DNA of 55,052 bases, taken from assembly GCF_002723455.1 (NCBI RefSeq), contig NZ_PDUS01000012.1, positions 701-55,752 of the forward strand. Direction: 5' to 3'. The notes beneath the pieces are model-generated. The model saw only the letters and a list, made by a program, of their open reading frames with translations, was not told where the DNA came from and did no database searches. This document shows positions 37,690 through 46,315 of the stretch, one piece after another (positions within the stretch are counted from its first letter, which is position 1; each line of letters starts with the position of its first letter). Source of the DNA: Pseudoalteromonas sp. 3D05 (lineage in GTDB: Bacteria > Pseudomonadota > Gammaproteobacteria > Enterobacterales > Alteromonadaceae). The translations under genes and the position numbers were made by a program.

Positions 37690-38589
37690 TTAAATCGGTA
37701 TATCAATGGGTGATAAGTCTGCAAGGGCGCGTTTCTTTAAAATGATATCTTTAATAAGTGGGGTTAAAACTAACTCCATTGCTAATCCCATTTTTCCACC
37801 CGGTACCACCAAGGTGTTTATTCGCGACATAAAACTGCCTTCAATCATTTGTAGATAATAAGGAAAGTCTACATCATCAATTCCCCGAAAACGAATCACT
37901 ACAAAGCTTTCATCCAGCGAAGGAATATCTTTGGCGCTAAAAGGGTTAGACGTATCAACTGTCGGAACGCGTTGAAAGTTTATATGAGTGCGAGAAAATT
38001 GTGGTGTAATGTGATTAATATAGTCATCCATACTGCGCACAATAGAACCCATCACCGCTTCTCGAGAATGGCCACGCTCAGAAGTGTCTCTGATTAGTTT
38101 TTGGATCCACTCAAGGTTAATAATAGGCACCATGCCAATAAGTAAATCAACATGTTTGGCTACATCGTGATCTTGATCTACAACTCCCCCGTGTAATCCT
38201 TCATAGAATAAAATGTCAGTATTGCTTTCAAGCTCTTGCCATGGTGTAAAGGTACCGGGTAACTGATTGTATGGCACGGCTTCGTCAAAGGTATGCAAGT
38301 ATCGGCGTAACTTACCTGCTCCTGTTTCACCGTAGTTACTAAACAGATCTTCTAGTGCGCCAAAGTCATTTGCTTCACGGCCGAAGTAACTAATATGTTT
38401 ACCTTCTTGCTGTGCTTCGCGTACTTTTTTATCCATTTCTGGACGTGTATAGCGATGAAAACTATCGCCTTCTATAAAAGCAGCGGCAATATTTAAGCTG
38501 CGAAAAATATGCTTCACGGCATTTGTTGTGGTGGTGGTTCCCGCACCAGATGAACCTGTGATTGCAATGATAGGGTGTTTAGCTGACAT
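37690..38589 (-). CDS. prkB: phosphoribulokinase-like protein PrkB
   Basis: The 299-residue product matches E. coli PrkB (YhfN region) closely: MSAKHPIIAITGSSGAGTTTT with the P-loop, EGDSFHRYTRPEMD, HISYFG.EANDFG, FYEGLHGGV, LIRDTSERGHSREAV and INTLVVPGGKMGLAMELVL. PrkB is a P-loop kinase related to proteobacterial phosphoribulokinase, but the organism shows no Calvin cycle context here and its substrate is not established. The frame is open to 38634; ATG at 38589 matches the family start. Confidence 0.93.
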   Translation of the reverse strand: MSAKHPIIAITGSSGAGTTTTTNAVKHIFRSLNIAAAFIEGDSFHRYTRPEMDKKVREAQQEGKHISYFGREANDFGALEDLFSNYGETGAGKLRRYLHTFDEAVPYNQLPGTFTPWQELESNTDILFYEGLHGGVVDQDHDVAKHVDLLIGMVPIINLEWIQKLIRDTSERGHSREAVMGSIVRSMDDYINHITPQFSRTHINFQRVPTVDTSNPFSAKDIPSLDESFVVIRFRGIDDVDFPYYLQMIEGSFMSRINTLVVPGGKMGLAMELVLTPLIKDIILKKRALADLSPIDIPI

Positions 38590-38814
38590 AGTTATTCTCG
38601 TTTTAAGTAGCCCCCTAGTTATAAAGTGTAGCAAGGGGGTAGGTCAAGTAGCATATAACTAAGTGAATTTATTATGTACACCAGCACAGCTCAACCCACT
38701 GACTATACAGTGTTTATTAAAATAAAGCCTTGAACTTAAAAATAACGATGAATAACCCAGCGCTATTATAAAAGCAGAGGAGAAGAAACTTGAATAGGGT
38801 TATGAACAACAGAT

Positions 38815-38844
38815 TTGGGAATTGGCCCAAAATAGCGCTATGAT
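38815..38844 (+). promoter_or_regulatory. putative promoter of the beta-propeller gene
   Basis: TTGGGA (38815-38820) and TATGAT (38839-38844) are 18 bases apart. Transcription would start near 38851, downstream of the ATG at 38840, which supports the TTG at 38879 as the real start of the gene. Confidence 0.5.
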
Positions 38845-38878
38845 AGAACCCATAATAATAACCAAAGAGGCAATAAAA

Positions 38879-39742
38879 TTGACTTTAGTACGACAAGGAC
38901 TTGCCTTTACGGCACTGTTATTACCATTAGTCGCAAACAGCGCGATGCCGAAAAGTGAAATATTACTCGCAACCTTAAATACTGAATACGGTTTACAGGT
39001 AAGCCGTGTTACATCAGCAGACCGTTACAATAACCAACCTCTGTTGACTGAAAAAGGCATTTATTTTACCCAAGAAGTTAAAGATCAAGGGGAGAGTCAA
39101 ACTGATTTAGTATTTTATAGTTTTGCGGATCAGCAAAGTTATAACCTCACGAATAGTCCAGTTAGTGAATATTCGCCGACTTTAACCCCGTCGGGTGATG
39201 CATTATCCTCGATTGTTGTGGAGCCGAGTGGTCAGCAAAAGTTATGGCAATATCCGCTAGAGTCAAACGAACAGCCAAGCCGCATTTTTGAATGGATAGA
39301 GCCCGTTGGTTACCATGCATGGGGACGCGATAATGATGTGGTGATGTTTATTTTAGGCGAACCACATACACTACAATACACCAAAGTGGCAGCTGCTAAA
39401 GGTAATGTAGTTGCAAAAGATATAGGTCGAACACTTACGTTTAACGCAACATTGTCTGCATTTACTTTTAGCTACAATAAAGAAGGTAAGAACTGGCTAG
39501 CCAGCTACGACCCGAGTACTCAAGCTGTCAGTGATATATTTCGTTTACCTGATAATGTACAAGATTATGCATTTACCAATGATGATACCGTTATTTACTC
39601 ACTCCATAATCGTATTTATAAACGTAGCGTCAGTGAGCCTGACAGTGTATCTTTGTGGCTTGATTTGACGCCTTATTGCAGCACGCAGATAACCCGTTTA
39701 AGTTATAATAATGAACAGCTTGCGTTTGTGTGCAGTAAATAG
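38879..39742 (+). CDS. secreted WD40/TolB-like beta-propeller protein
   Basis: Starting at TTG 38879, with AGAGG about 9 bases upstream, the 287-residue product begins with a signal peptide (basic LTLVRQG, hydrophobic LAFTALLLPLVANSA). The rest has repeated beta-rich blocks, such as NSPVSEYSPTLTPSGDALSSIVV and HAWGRDNDVVMFILGE, like those in WD40-like/TolB-type propellers. No catalytic residues are recognised. It is probably periplasmic; its role is unknown. A start at ATG 38840 would put extra residues before the signal peptide and overlap the predicted -10 element. Confidence 0.65.
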   Translation: MTLVRQGLAFTALLLPLVANSAMPKSEILLATLNTEYGLQVSRVTSADRYNNQPLLTEKGIYFTQEVKDQGESQTDLVFYSFADQQSYNLTNSPVSEYSPTLTPSGDALSSIVVEPSGQQKLWQYPLESNEQPSRIFEWIEPVGYHAWGRDNDVVMFILGEPHTLQYTKVAAAKGNVVAKDIGRTLTFNATLSAFTFSYNKEGKNWLASYDPSTQAVSDIFRLPDNVQDYAFTNDDTVIYSLHNRIYKRSVSEPDSVSLWLDLTPYCSTQITRLSYNNEQLAFVCSK

Positions 39743-39801
39743 CTTAGGGGCTAGTTGTAAAAAACAGATAACTAACAATCTACTGAGAATAAAGGATATC
39801 C

Positions 39802-40167
39802 ATGACAGTTACACCTGAGCAAATTAACGAACAACTTGTTGCATTGGCATGCCGTAGTAACTTTAAGATAAAAAATATCTCTGAATACATGCTACCTAAT
39901 TCAAAAGAGGCGATTTATTTACATGTTGAAGGTGGGCAGACAAAATTAGTGCTGCGTCCTGCACTTGAAGTGTTTAGCGATGATTTTAATGCAATAGATG
40001 GAGTAAGCCGAATTGCAGGTTTTTTTCACAGCAGTGAGATGACCCGCTTTCCGACGCGTATCTTTAAAAGTGCAAACCCTATTCATTACGGTATTGGCTT
40101 TAAAATGACAAGCGTTGAAGGTGCTAAAACATTTATAACTCAATTAGTAAAAATTATAAACGGCTAG
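39802..40167 (+). CDS. hypothetical protein, 121 residues
   Basis: I do not recognise this family. The product is a soluble mixed alpha/beta protein without signal peptide or membrane segment. It contains YLHVEGGQTKLVLRPALEVF, a segment with SRIAGFFHSSEMTRFPTR, and HYGIGFKMTSVEGAKTFITQLV. AAAGGA lies about 8 bases before the ATG. It follows the beta-propeller gene by 59 bases and ends before a strong bidirectional terminator, so the two may be cotranscribed. Confidence 0.7.
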   Translation: MTVTPEQINEQLVALACRSNFKIKNISEYMLPNSKEAIYLHVEGGQTKLVLRPALEVFSDDFNAIDGVSRIAGFFHSSEMTRFPTRIFKSANPIHYGIGFKMTSVEGAKTFITQLVKIING

Positions 40168-40198
40168 CTTGAGCTTATTGATAGTAAGTAATAGATAT

Positions 40199-40233
40199 AA
40201 AAAAAACGGCAAGTAAATCACTTGCCGTTTTTT
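40199..40233. terminator. bidirectional terminator
   Basis: A run of A, stem AACGGCAAGT (40205-40214) with ACTTGCCGTT (40220-40229), and T residues, lying between the convergent 121-residue gene and the M1 peptidase gene. Confidence 0.92.
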
Positions 40234-40247
40234 GTTGTTGGTATAAA

Positions 40248-42818
40248 TTAACGTTTTAAAAAGCTGTTTACTGAAGCCAGCTCTCGCTCTTTAAGCGCTA
40301 TGCAATTGTCTACACTTTCTGATAGTTTACTTAACGTTCGCGCATAACCTGGGACATCAGCGATTTTGTCACTAAAGAATGAGTTGGTTTTCTTTAAGCT
40401 ACTTGCATCACATCCTGACGTTGTAAAATACGGGAGGTTAGGCACAAAGAACGGCGGTAAATTAGCAACCACTTTGTCATAGTTTGCATATATCCATTCA
40501 ATAAAGAGTGCGTCGCGGGCGCTAGTGTACTTTTGACCAGACATAATTGTACGCATGTCAGATGCAGTTACATCATCCGTTAAACTGTAATTAAGCACCC
40601 TAGTTTGTAATTCAGGGTTGCCAAAATAGCTCATCGCAGCAAGCATTTTAGTTCGCACTTGTGGGTCTTTGGTTGTTTTAAAGGTCTTGATGTAGTCGTC
40701 TAAAAGGTTTTTATCACCATGAAATGCCGCTAAACTTAAATAGGTAGAGGCTAAGTAAGGGTCTACTTTTTCTGGATTATTTAGATAAACCTGTGCCTGC
40801 GCTTTTGCAGTATTTATTACACTTTGATCTTCGCCATCAAAACCAAGACGCGAAACAACTTGAGAGCGTAGTTGAGCAATGGCAGCATCCTCATTTACTT
40901 TAGCTGTTAAGCCATATTGTTTAGCCGCAGGTGAAATGCTTTTACGAATAAAGGTAGGCCACAACTCTTTATTACTTTCATCTTCAAATGTGCGTTTCTG
41001 TGATGCTAGGTATCCCAATGCAGTACTGGCAACACGTGGATGTTTGTCGCTAACAAAGGTTTCAAGTGTTTGCATTAAATGTGCAGCAGAAATTACACCC
41101 GCATCTAAAAGTGCATCCGCAGCTGATAATAAAGCAAGACGTTCGCGTACAGTTAATTGCTCGGCTGCATTATCAATCAAAGCAGCAAATTGATTATCGT
41201 CTAGCACCCAGCGGTAATAACCCAAAGCGCCTTGATCTGGGTAGATCCACTCAGGGGTAAAGTCTAGTTCGATTTTTTGTGTTTCTTGGTTAAGCAGTAC
41301 ATTGGCTGTTCTTACTTTATCACCCGCACCATACTTAATTGCAACGGGTACATTCCATAATTGTTTAGGCGCATCAACACCCGCATTAGTGAATCTACTT
41401 TGGTTTATCGTAATTATTTTACCTTGCTGACTTACTTTAATAAGCGGGAACGATGATTGCTCAATAAATGATTTTAATACACCTGCCACATCTTTATTTG
41501 AGGCATCACCTAAGGCTTGCCATAAGTCAGCTGCTTCTGCATTTTTGTAAGAAAATTTCTTCAAATAGGTTTGAATACCTTTTTGAAATGCATCCTCACC
41601 AATCCAGTTTTCAACCATTGAAAGCACAGCGCTGCCTTTACTATAAGCAAGGCCTAGGCCGTCCATAATGTCAGCTTCTGTTTTAATTGGTTTGCGAATG
41701 GGTTTTGTGCTTAAACGAGCGTCTAGCGCCATTACTCGATTTTGTGGTAAATCTAAGTGTGATTCAAATTCAGGGTTTAACTGTGCGGTGATTTTAGCGG
41801 CCATCCAACTTGCAAATGCTTCATTCAACCATAAGTCATTCCACCATTTCATAGTAACCAAGTTACCATACCATTGGTGTGCAAGTTCGTGGGCTATTAT
41901 AGACACGTTGCGTTGCTTTTTACTGCGTGTTGCAGTTGCAAGGTCGACCAATAAAATGTCTTCACGGTAGGTAACAAGGCCTGAGTTTTCCATTGCGCCA
42001 AACGGGAATTCAGGTACTGCAACAGAATCCAACTTTTTATAAACGTAGGGGCTACCAAAATACTCTTCAAGTGCTGCTAATACGCGAGGCATATTTTGTT
42101 CAGCATATTCGGCTAAATGTATTTTTCCCTGAGGTGTAATTATACGCCCAGGGATAGGCATGCCTTTGACTTCACGTTCTTCAAATGGCCCAACAGCCAT
42201 CGCAACAAGGTATGATGGAATTGGTGGTGTCTTATCAAAATAATGCGTCGTCATATCGCCATTTATAGTGGTTTTTAGTTCTGGCGTATTGGCATAAACT
42301 TTTTGCGAACTCGGGGCTGTGATGGTCAACTGAAACGGAATTTTATAACTTGGCTCATCAAATACAGGAAATGCACGACGAGCGTCACTCATTTCAAATT
42401 GTGTAAACAAATAAGGTGTGCCTTGATCAATTGTTTTATATAATCCTACACTTTTTCGGTTATAAGGGGCTGTAAAATCAATTTTTAAGATGTATTTACC
42501 AGGTTGAATTTGATGCTCACAAGCAAGTTTTACTTTACCAGTTTTTAGCATTTGAGCATTTAGGTCACAGTTTTCTTTACCTAGTAATTGCACCATCTGG
42601 GTTGCGTAGTCAACACCATTGAGCTCAATATACTTAGTCGGCTTAAGCACTTCTAGCGCTATTTCGGTTTGACCACTAAAGGTATCTTGAGCTGGATCTA
42701 AGGTCAGTGAAACCTGTTGAGAACTTGGCTTGGCGAGTTTTTCGATAACGTATTCATTAGCATGAGCTGCATTTACTGCAATAGCCACACTAAGCGTGAG
42801 TAAGCTTTTTATAAACAT
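40248..42818 (-). CDS. secreted M1 family zinc aminopeptidase
   Basis: The 856-residue product removes N-terminal residues from peptides. It has a signal peptide (cleavage likely after AHA, residue 20), the substrate motif GAMEN at 274-278 and the gluzincin site HELAH at 310-314 with the third zinc ligand glutamate 333. The ERAP1-like helical C-terminal domain runs from about residue 530. The architecture differs from the cytosolic E. coli PepN and is closer to eukaryotic-type aminopeptidase N/puromycin-sensitive forms. A periplasmic or secreted role in peptide feeding is inferred. It appears monocistronic. Confidence 0.93.
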   Translation of the reverse strand: MFIKSLLTLSVAIAVNAAHANEYVIEKLAKPSSQQVSLTLDPAQDTFSGQTEIALEVLKPTKYIELNGVDYATQMVQLLGKENCDLNAQMLKTGKVKLACEHQIQPGKYILKIDFTAPYNRKSVGLYKTIDQGTPYLFTQFEMSDARRAFPVFDEPSYKIPFQLTITAPSSQKVYANTPELKTTINGDMTTHYFDKTPPIPSYLVAMAVGPFEEREVKGMPIPGRIITPQGKIHLAEYAEQNMPRVLAALEEYFGSPYVYKKLDSVAVPEFPFGAMENSGLVTYREDILLVDLATATRSKKQRNVSIIAHELAHQWYGNLVTMKWWNDLWLNEAFASWMAAKITAQLNPEFESHLDLPQNRVMALDARLSTKPIRKPIKTEADIMDGLGLAYSKGSAVLSMVENWIGEDAFQKGIQTYLKKFSYKNAEAADLWQALGDASNKDVAGVLKSFIEQSSFPLIKVSQQGKIITINQSRFTNAGVDAPKQLWNVPVAIKYGAGDKVRTANVLLNQETQKIELDFTPEWIYPDQGALGYYRWVLDDNQFAALIDNAAEQLTVRERLALLSAADALLDAGVISAAHLMQTLETFVSDKHPRVASTALGYLASQKRTFEDESNKELWPTFIRKSISPAAKQYGLTAKVNEDAAIAQLRSQVVSRLGFDGEDQSVINTAKAQAQVYLNNPEKVDPYLASTYLSLAAFHGDKNLLDDYIKTFKTTKDPQVRTKMLAAMSYFGNPELQTRVLNYSLTDDVTASDMRTIMSGQKYTSARDALFIEWIYANYDKVVANLPPFFVPNLPYFTTSGCDASSLKKTNSFFSDKIADVPGYARTLSKLSESVDNCIALKERELASVNSFLKR

Positions 42819-42907
42819 AAGAGTCCCTGAACTGTTCTTGTTAGAATTTTACTACATCCTAGCAGTTTTAACGTACAGAGTAATGGACTAGATAGTAACA
42901 AAGTTTG

Positions 42908-43588
42908 TCAGGCGCTTAAGCGGGCAGTAAAGCGTTTCCAATGAACATGAGGGTTAATATTTCGTACTTGTTGCAACACAGTGTCTAACAACTGAATGTT
43001 AGCAAAGGAGTCTTCTGGATAGTCAATAAAGCCCATCAAGTAATTAAAAGCATCTTTGGAGTTTGCTTGCATGGCAAAAATACGAATCTGTTGCTCAAAG
43101 TTGAGCCGTAGACTGCTCATCGCGGTTTTCATTCCAAGCTGATCAACGGTAGGGATATCACATTTTTGTAGGTAGCCAGCACGTTCGCCTTCACCAGAGA
43201 ACCAAATACGTACTTTTTCACTATACCGTCCTGACTTTGAAGGTAAGTCAAACAGCAGTCGTGTTTCATTACGTTGTTTTAATAATGTAATGTAATCTGC
43301 TAAGCCAGCTTCCAATAAAGCTTTGTGAACAGGTACTATACGATGCTTTATTTTTCCATGGGTATGAAAATCAAAGCATAAAAGGCCATCATGCTTGACT
43401 ATATCTGTTAATTGTAAGTGGCCTATTTCGTCGCTATATGCACCTGTATAGTAGGCCAGTAAAGGCAGCCAAAAATGCCAATGTTTTGGCTGTTCTCGGG
43501 GGAGACGATGATCACCATAAATATACCCATGTGAGAGGGTATGTAGTTCCATTGCAGAAAATGGACGTCGACCTAGATGGGATTTCAA
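42908..43588 (-). CDS. tyrosine-recombinase-like protein lacking catalytic residues
   Basis: The 226-residue product aligns by eye with the catalytic domain of phage-type integrases: FWLPLLAYYTGAYSDEIGHLQLTDI matches the box I region, GKIKHRIVPVHKALLEAG the beta-strand segment, and KTAMSSLRLNFEQQ box II. However, the box I arginine is Y, the HxxRH pattern reads SxxRL, the later GH is GF, and no tyrosine nucleophile is seen near the end. The N-terminal core-binding domain is absent. The start is a TTG at 43588 preceded by CAGGG; ATG at 43552 is an alternative. It is either a decayed integrase or a repurposed DNA-binding protein. The frame is intact throughout. Confidence 0.7.
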   Translation of the reverse strand: MKSHLGRRPFSAMELHTLSHGYIYGDHRLPREQPKHWHFWLPLLAYYTGAYSDEIGHLQLTDIVKHDGLLCFDFHTHGKIKHRIVPVHKALLEAGLADYITLLKQRNETRLLFDLPSKSGRYSEKVRIWFSGEGERAGYLQKCDIPTVDQLGMKTAMSSLRLNFEQQIRIFAMQANSKDAFNYLMGFIDYPEDSFANIQLLDTVLQQVRNINPHVHWKRFTARLSA

Positions 43589-43614
43589 CGTAATACCCTG
43601 AAAGTAAATATTTG

Positions 43615-43655
43615 CGCTAGTTTATAGCAAATTTTACTAAGCAAATAAACTAGCG
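43615..43655. repeat. 11-base inverted repeat between recombinase-like and DUF2750 genes
   Basis: Perfect arms CGCTAGTTTAT (43615-43625) and ATAAACTAGCG (43645-43655) flank a 19-base spacer. The 10-base string ATTTTACTAA occurs inside (43631-43640) and again at 43661-43670. There is no T tract, so this is not a typical terminator. Confidence 0.6.
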
Positions 43656-43672
43656 TGAAGATTTTACTAAAG

Positions 43673-44023
43673 TTATTCGCTTAACGCTCGAGCAAGTCCT
43701 ACGGGCTCAATTTCTACACAGACTTGGTCATCATTCCAATTTAGGCCAATCAATGCATCGTCTTCTTTTAGGTCTTCAACCCAATCATCTAAGAATTCGT
43801 CAAGGTTAATTTCGACAGGGCTGTAATCAGTCCACTCTTCTTTGCATTGCGCTTTTGCTGCTGCTTCACTCTCCCACAGGAGCAACACATCGGTGTTCTC
43901 AAACTGGTTAGATTCACAAACAACAAAGCCGCCGTCTTCTGCGCCTAGCGCCCAAACCTGTTCAGTTTGACGTGCTTTTTCTACAAAACTAACTAGTTCT
44001 GATTCAATTTCGATATCGCTCAT
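43673..44023 (-). CDS. DUF2750 family protein
   Basis: The 116-residue acidic protein has the DUF2750 pattern: FVEKARQTEQVWALGAEDGGFVVCESN, TDVLLLWESEAAAKAQCKEEW, and LDEFLDDWVEDLKEDDALIGLNWN. Function is unknown; the family is common in gammaproteobacteria. AAAGGA precedes the ATG, and it follows the GST gene by 16 bases in the same direction, so they are probably cotranscribed. Confidence 0.85.
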   Translation of the reverse strand: MSDIEIESELVSFVEKARQTEQVWALGAEDGGFVVCESNQFENTDVLLLWESEAAAKAQCKEEWTDYSPVEINLDEFLDDWVEDLKEDDALIGLNWNDDQVCVEIEPVGLARALSE

Positions 44024-44039
44024 GTGTTTATCCTTTATG

Positions 44040-44624
44040 TTAAATTCTAGGATCGGTTTGCTTTACGCACTCTTGTTGAGCAAAATTTTGATAAAAATCA
44101 ACTAAGGCCGTAAAAGGCGTAAGCTCTGTTAGTTCGCGAAAGACTATCCAATCAAGCAAACAGTATAAACTGATGGCAAGGCAATCACAGCTAATAAATT
44201 GCTCATCAGTTAAATGACTATTTAAATAGCTTAATGTTTCAACAATGCGTTCGTTTTGGAGATTAAAAAATAATTTATCTTCACTGGTATCAAACCCAGA
44301 GCGCTGACAAAGTAAAAGCTCGACTAACGAATCGTTGCAGGCGTTGATAATAGTGAGTAGACCCTCTTGTTGCCAATTCAGTGGTGCACATTGATGTTTG
44401 ACGAGTAAATAACGCATGATAGAGTTTGAGTCGGTGATGGTTTGTTCATTATCAATTAGTATCGGTACTTTACGAGCAGGGTTATTATTGATCAGTACTT
44501 GGCGATCTTCCTCTGAGAAAATATTTAAATTAGTAAACTCCAAAGGCTGGTCATGAAGTAAAGCCCATATTCGTATACGACGAACGTAAGGCGAAGTAGT
44601 TGAACCTATTAGCTGCATTTTCAA
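44040..44624 (-). CDS. glutathione S-transferase family protein
   Basis: The 194-residue product has the thioredoxin-like N-terminal GST domain (STTSPYVRRIRIWALLHDQPLEF, ARKVPILIDNEQTITDSNSIMRYL with the cis-proline and ESxS-like glutathione site as DSNS) and a short helical C-terminal domain. Substrate is unknown; it resembles YibF/YfcF-type stress GSTs. A strong AAGGA ribosome binding site precedes the ATG, and a terminator separates it from ppiC. Confidence 0.87.
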   Translation of the reverse strand: MKMQLIGSTTSPYVRRIRIWALLHDQPLEFTNLNIFSEEDRQVLINNNPARKVPILIDNEQTITDSNSIMRYLLVKHQCAPLNWQQEGLLTIINACNDSLVELLLCQRSGFDTSEDKLFFNLQNERIVETLSYLNSHLTDEQFISCDCLAISLYCLLDWIVFRELTELTPFTALVDFYQNFAQQECVKQTDPRI

Positions 44625-44630
44625 TCCTTA

Positions 44631-44657
44631 AAAATAAAGCCGCATGAGCGGCTTTAT
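44631..44657 (-). terminator. ppiC terminator
   Basis: A perfect 10-base stem ATAAAGCCGC/GCGGCTTTAT with an ATGA loop (44634-44657) is followed on the minus strand by TTTT. Confidence 0.85.
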
Positions 44658-44681
44658 ATGTTTTAATTTGTACAGACACTT

Positions 44682-44963
44682 TTATTCTGTGCGGCTTGTT
44701 ACTTCAAGTAGGTGAAAACCAAACTGAGTTTGAACAGGCCCTTGAACTTGATTGATTGGCGCTGAAAATACGACTTTGTCGAACTCAGGTACCATCATAC
44801 CAGGACCAAACTCACCCAGTGCACCACCATCTTGACCAGAAGGACAGTTTGAATGTGCTTTTGCTAACTCGGCAAAATCTTCGCCTTGTTCAATCTTTTC
44901 TTTTAAATCTAAACATTGCGCTTCGCTATCAACTAAAATGTGTCTTGCACTTGCCACTGTCAT
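44682..44963 (-). CDS. ppiC: peptidyl-prolyl cis-trans isomerase PpiC (parvulin)
   Basis: Parvulin is a small cytoplasmic prolyl isomerase. The 93-residue product has exactly the E. coli PpiC length and its sequence landmarks: ASARHILVDSEAQ, HSNCPSGQDGGALGEFGPGMMVPEFDKVVFS and GPVQTQFGFHLLEV. The frame is open from a TTG at 44996, but ATG at 44963 has GGGAG six bases upstream and gives the family start. Confidence 0.94.
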   Translation of the reverse strand: MTVASARHILVDSEAQCLDLKEKIEQGEDFAELAKAHSNCPSGQDGGALGEFGPGMMVPEFDKVVFSAPINQVQGPVQTQFGFHLLEVTSRTE

Positions 44964-45053
44964 AAAATCTCCCGGTAAAATTGTATTTTTTTTCAAACAA
45001 ATTTGTATGCTTTCTAGTCTAGTCTATATTCAACCATTAGTACTAGTATAAAT

Positions 45054-45635
45054 TTATTGAATCTTGGTAATAGCAAGTTCAATTGCTTGGGTTAACTCTT
45101 TTGAATTTGGCTTAGTTTTACTGTTAAAGCGCTCAACTTTAGTACGATCTGCCGATACAACGTATTTATAAAAGTTCCAGTTAGGTGAGCTGGTTTGCTC
45201 ATTCAAGTGCTTAAAAATAGGATTGGCATCACTACCACGTACCTCACTTGTGGCAAACATTGGAAAGGTTACACCATAATTAATATAACAGACCTTTGCG
45301 ACATCTTTCTCATCGTCTTCTTCTTGAAAAAAATCATCAGATGGAAAACCTAGCACTACTAAACCTTGATCTTGATACTTCTGATAAACCTCTTCTAATC
45401 CTTTGAATTGAGAGGTAAACCCGCAATTACTTGCCGTATTCACAATCAATAGTGGTTTGCCTTTAAATTGGCATAAATCTAAAGTCTCTTTTGAGCGTAA
45501 TTTACGCATGCTGACATTGGTGAAGTCATTGCAGCCTTGCTCAACATTTTGCGAATTAGTGGCTTGTATCGATTCTGCGTTAGCCAGTAGGCTAAAACTA
45601 ATTATTGCGGTACTCAGTAGTATGTTTTTTATCAT
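45054..45635 (-). CDS. glutathione peroxidase (cysteine type), predicted exported
   Basis: The 193-residue product reduces peroxides with thiols. It has the NTASNCGFTSQFKGLEEVY active-site segment with catalytic cysteine 71 instead of selenocysteine, the GFPSDDFFQEE block (FPxNxF-like) and WNFYKYVV with the tryptophan-asparagine pair. A signal peptide (MIKNILLSTAIISFSLLANA) suggests a periplasmic location, unlike cytoplasmic BtuE. In place, NQF of typical enzymes reads DDF. It appears monocistronic. Confidence 0.9.
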   Translation of the reverse strand: MIKNILLSTAIISFSLLANAESIQATNSQNVEQGCNDFTNVSMRKLRSKETLDLCQFKGKPLLIVNTASNCGFTSQFKGLEEVYQKYQDQGLVVLGFPSDDFFQEEDDEKDVAKVCYINYGVTFPMFATSEVRGSDANPIFKHLNEQTSSPNWNFYKYVVSADRTKVERFNSKTKPNSKELTQAIELAITKIQ

Positions 45636-45750
45636 TTTTAGATTCCTTTAAGGTACGTATAATGCGAGTAATTAAGCCATCGCTTTGCGCTAGAGTCACT
45701 GCAAATGTTACGTTACTATGCAATAAACAGATCAACAATAAGTAAACCTT

Positions 45751-46239
45751 ATGATAACTCGAATTGCTAATAAAAATGACTTACCGGCGATTGTCGCGAT
45801 TTATAATGAAACAATAGCAAGCCGGATGGTAACAGCAGATACGCAGCCGGTGAGTGTATCAGAGAAACAAGCATGGTTTGAAGGCCATACCAATAAACGA
45901 CCAATATACGTGTACGAGCAAGATAACACCGTTGTTGCATGGCTTAGTTATAAGTCTTTCTATGGCCGTCCTGCTTATGATGGCACCGTCGAAATAAGTA
46001 TCTATATCACCTCATCAGTCCAAGGGCAGGGGTTAGGTAAGAAGTTGCTAACTTTTGCAGAGCACAAAGCAAAAGAACTAGATATAAAAGTCTTACTAGC
46101 TTTCATATTCAGTCATAATTTACCCAGTATTTATTTGTTCCAAAAGTTTGCTTATGAGCAATGGGGCTTGTTGCCAAACGTAGCAATCATGGACGGAAAT
46201 ACTTACAGCCTTTCTATATTAGGTAAGCGATTAGATTAA
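45751..46239 (+). CDS. GNAT family N-acetyltransferase (phosphinothricin acetyltransferase-like)
   Basis: The 162-residue product has the GNAT fold with IRIANKND-like start (TRIANKNDLPAIVAIYNETI), the VEISIYITSSVQGQGLGKKLL acetyl-CoA loop (QGQGLGK), and the HNLPSIYLFQKFAYEQWG C-terminal motif. It resembles the Pat/YncA group acting on amino-acid analogues such as methionine sulfone or sulfoximine; the substrate is unknown. It is a single gene. Confidence 0.87.
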   Translation: MITRIANKNDLPAIVAIYNETIASRMVTADTQPVSVSEKQAWFEGHTNKRPIYVYEQDNTVVAWLSYKSFYGRPAYDGTVEISIYITSSVQGQGLGKKLLTFAEHKAKELDIKVLLAFIFSHNLPSIYLFQKFAYEQWGLLPNVAIMDGNTYSLSILGKRLD

Positions 46240-46315
46240 AAAGTACACATTTATGTTAAATCTATATTTTTAAGCTACGCTTTTACATATAGTTTATTCA
46301 TAAGAAGGATCGAGT

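Noticed and set aside
37690..38589. Calvin-cycle phosphoribulokinase
   Set aside because: The sequence is of the PrkB group of heterotrophs, and no RuBisCO or Calvin genes are present.
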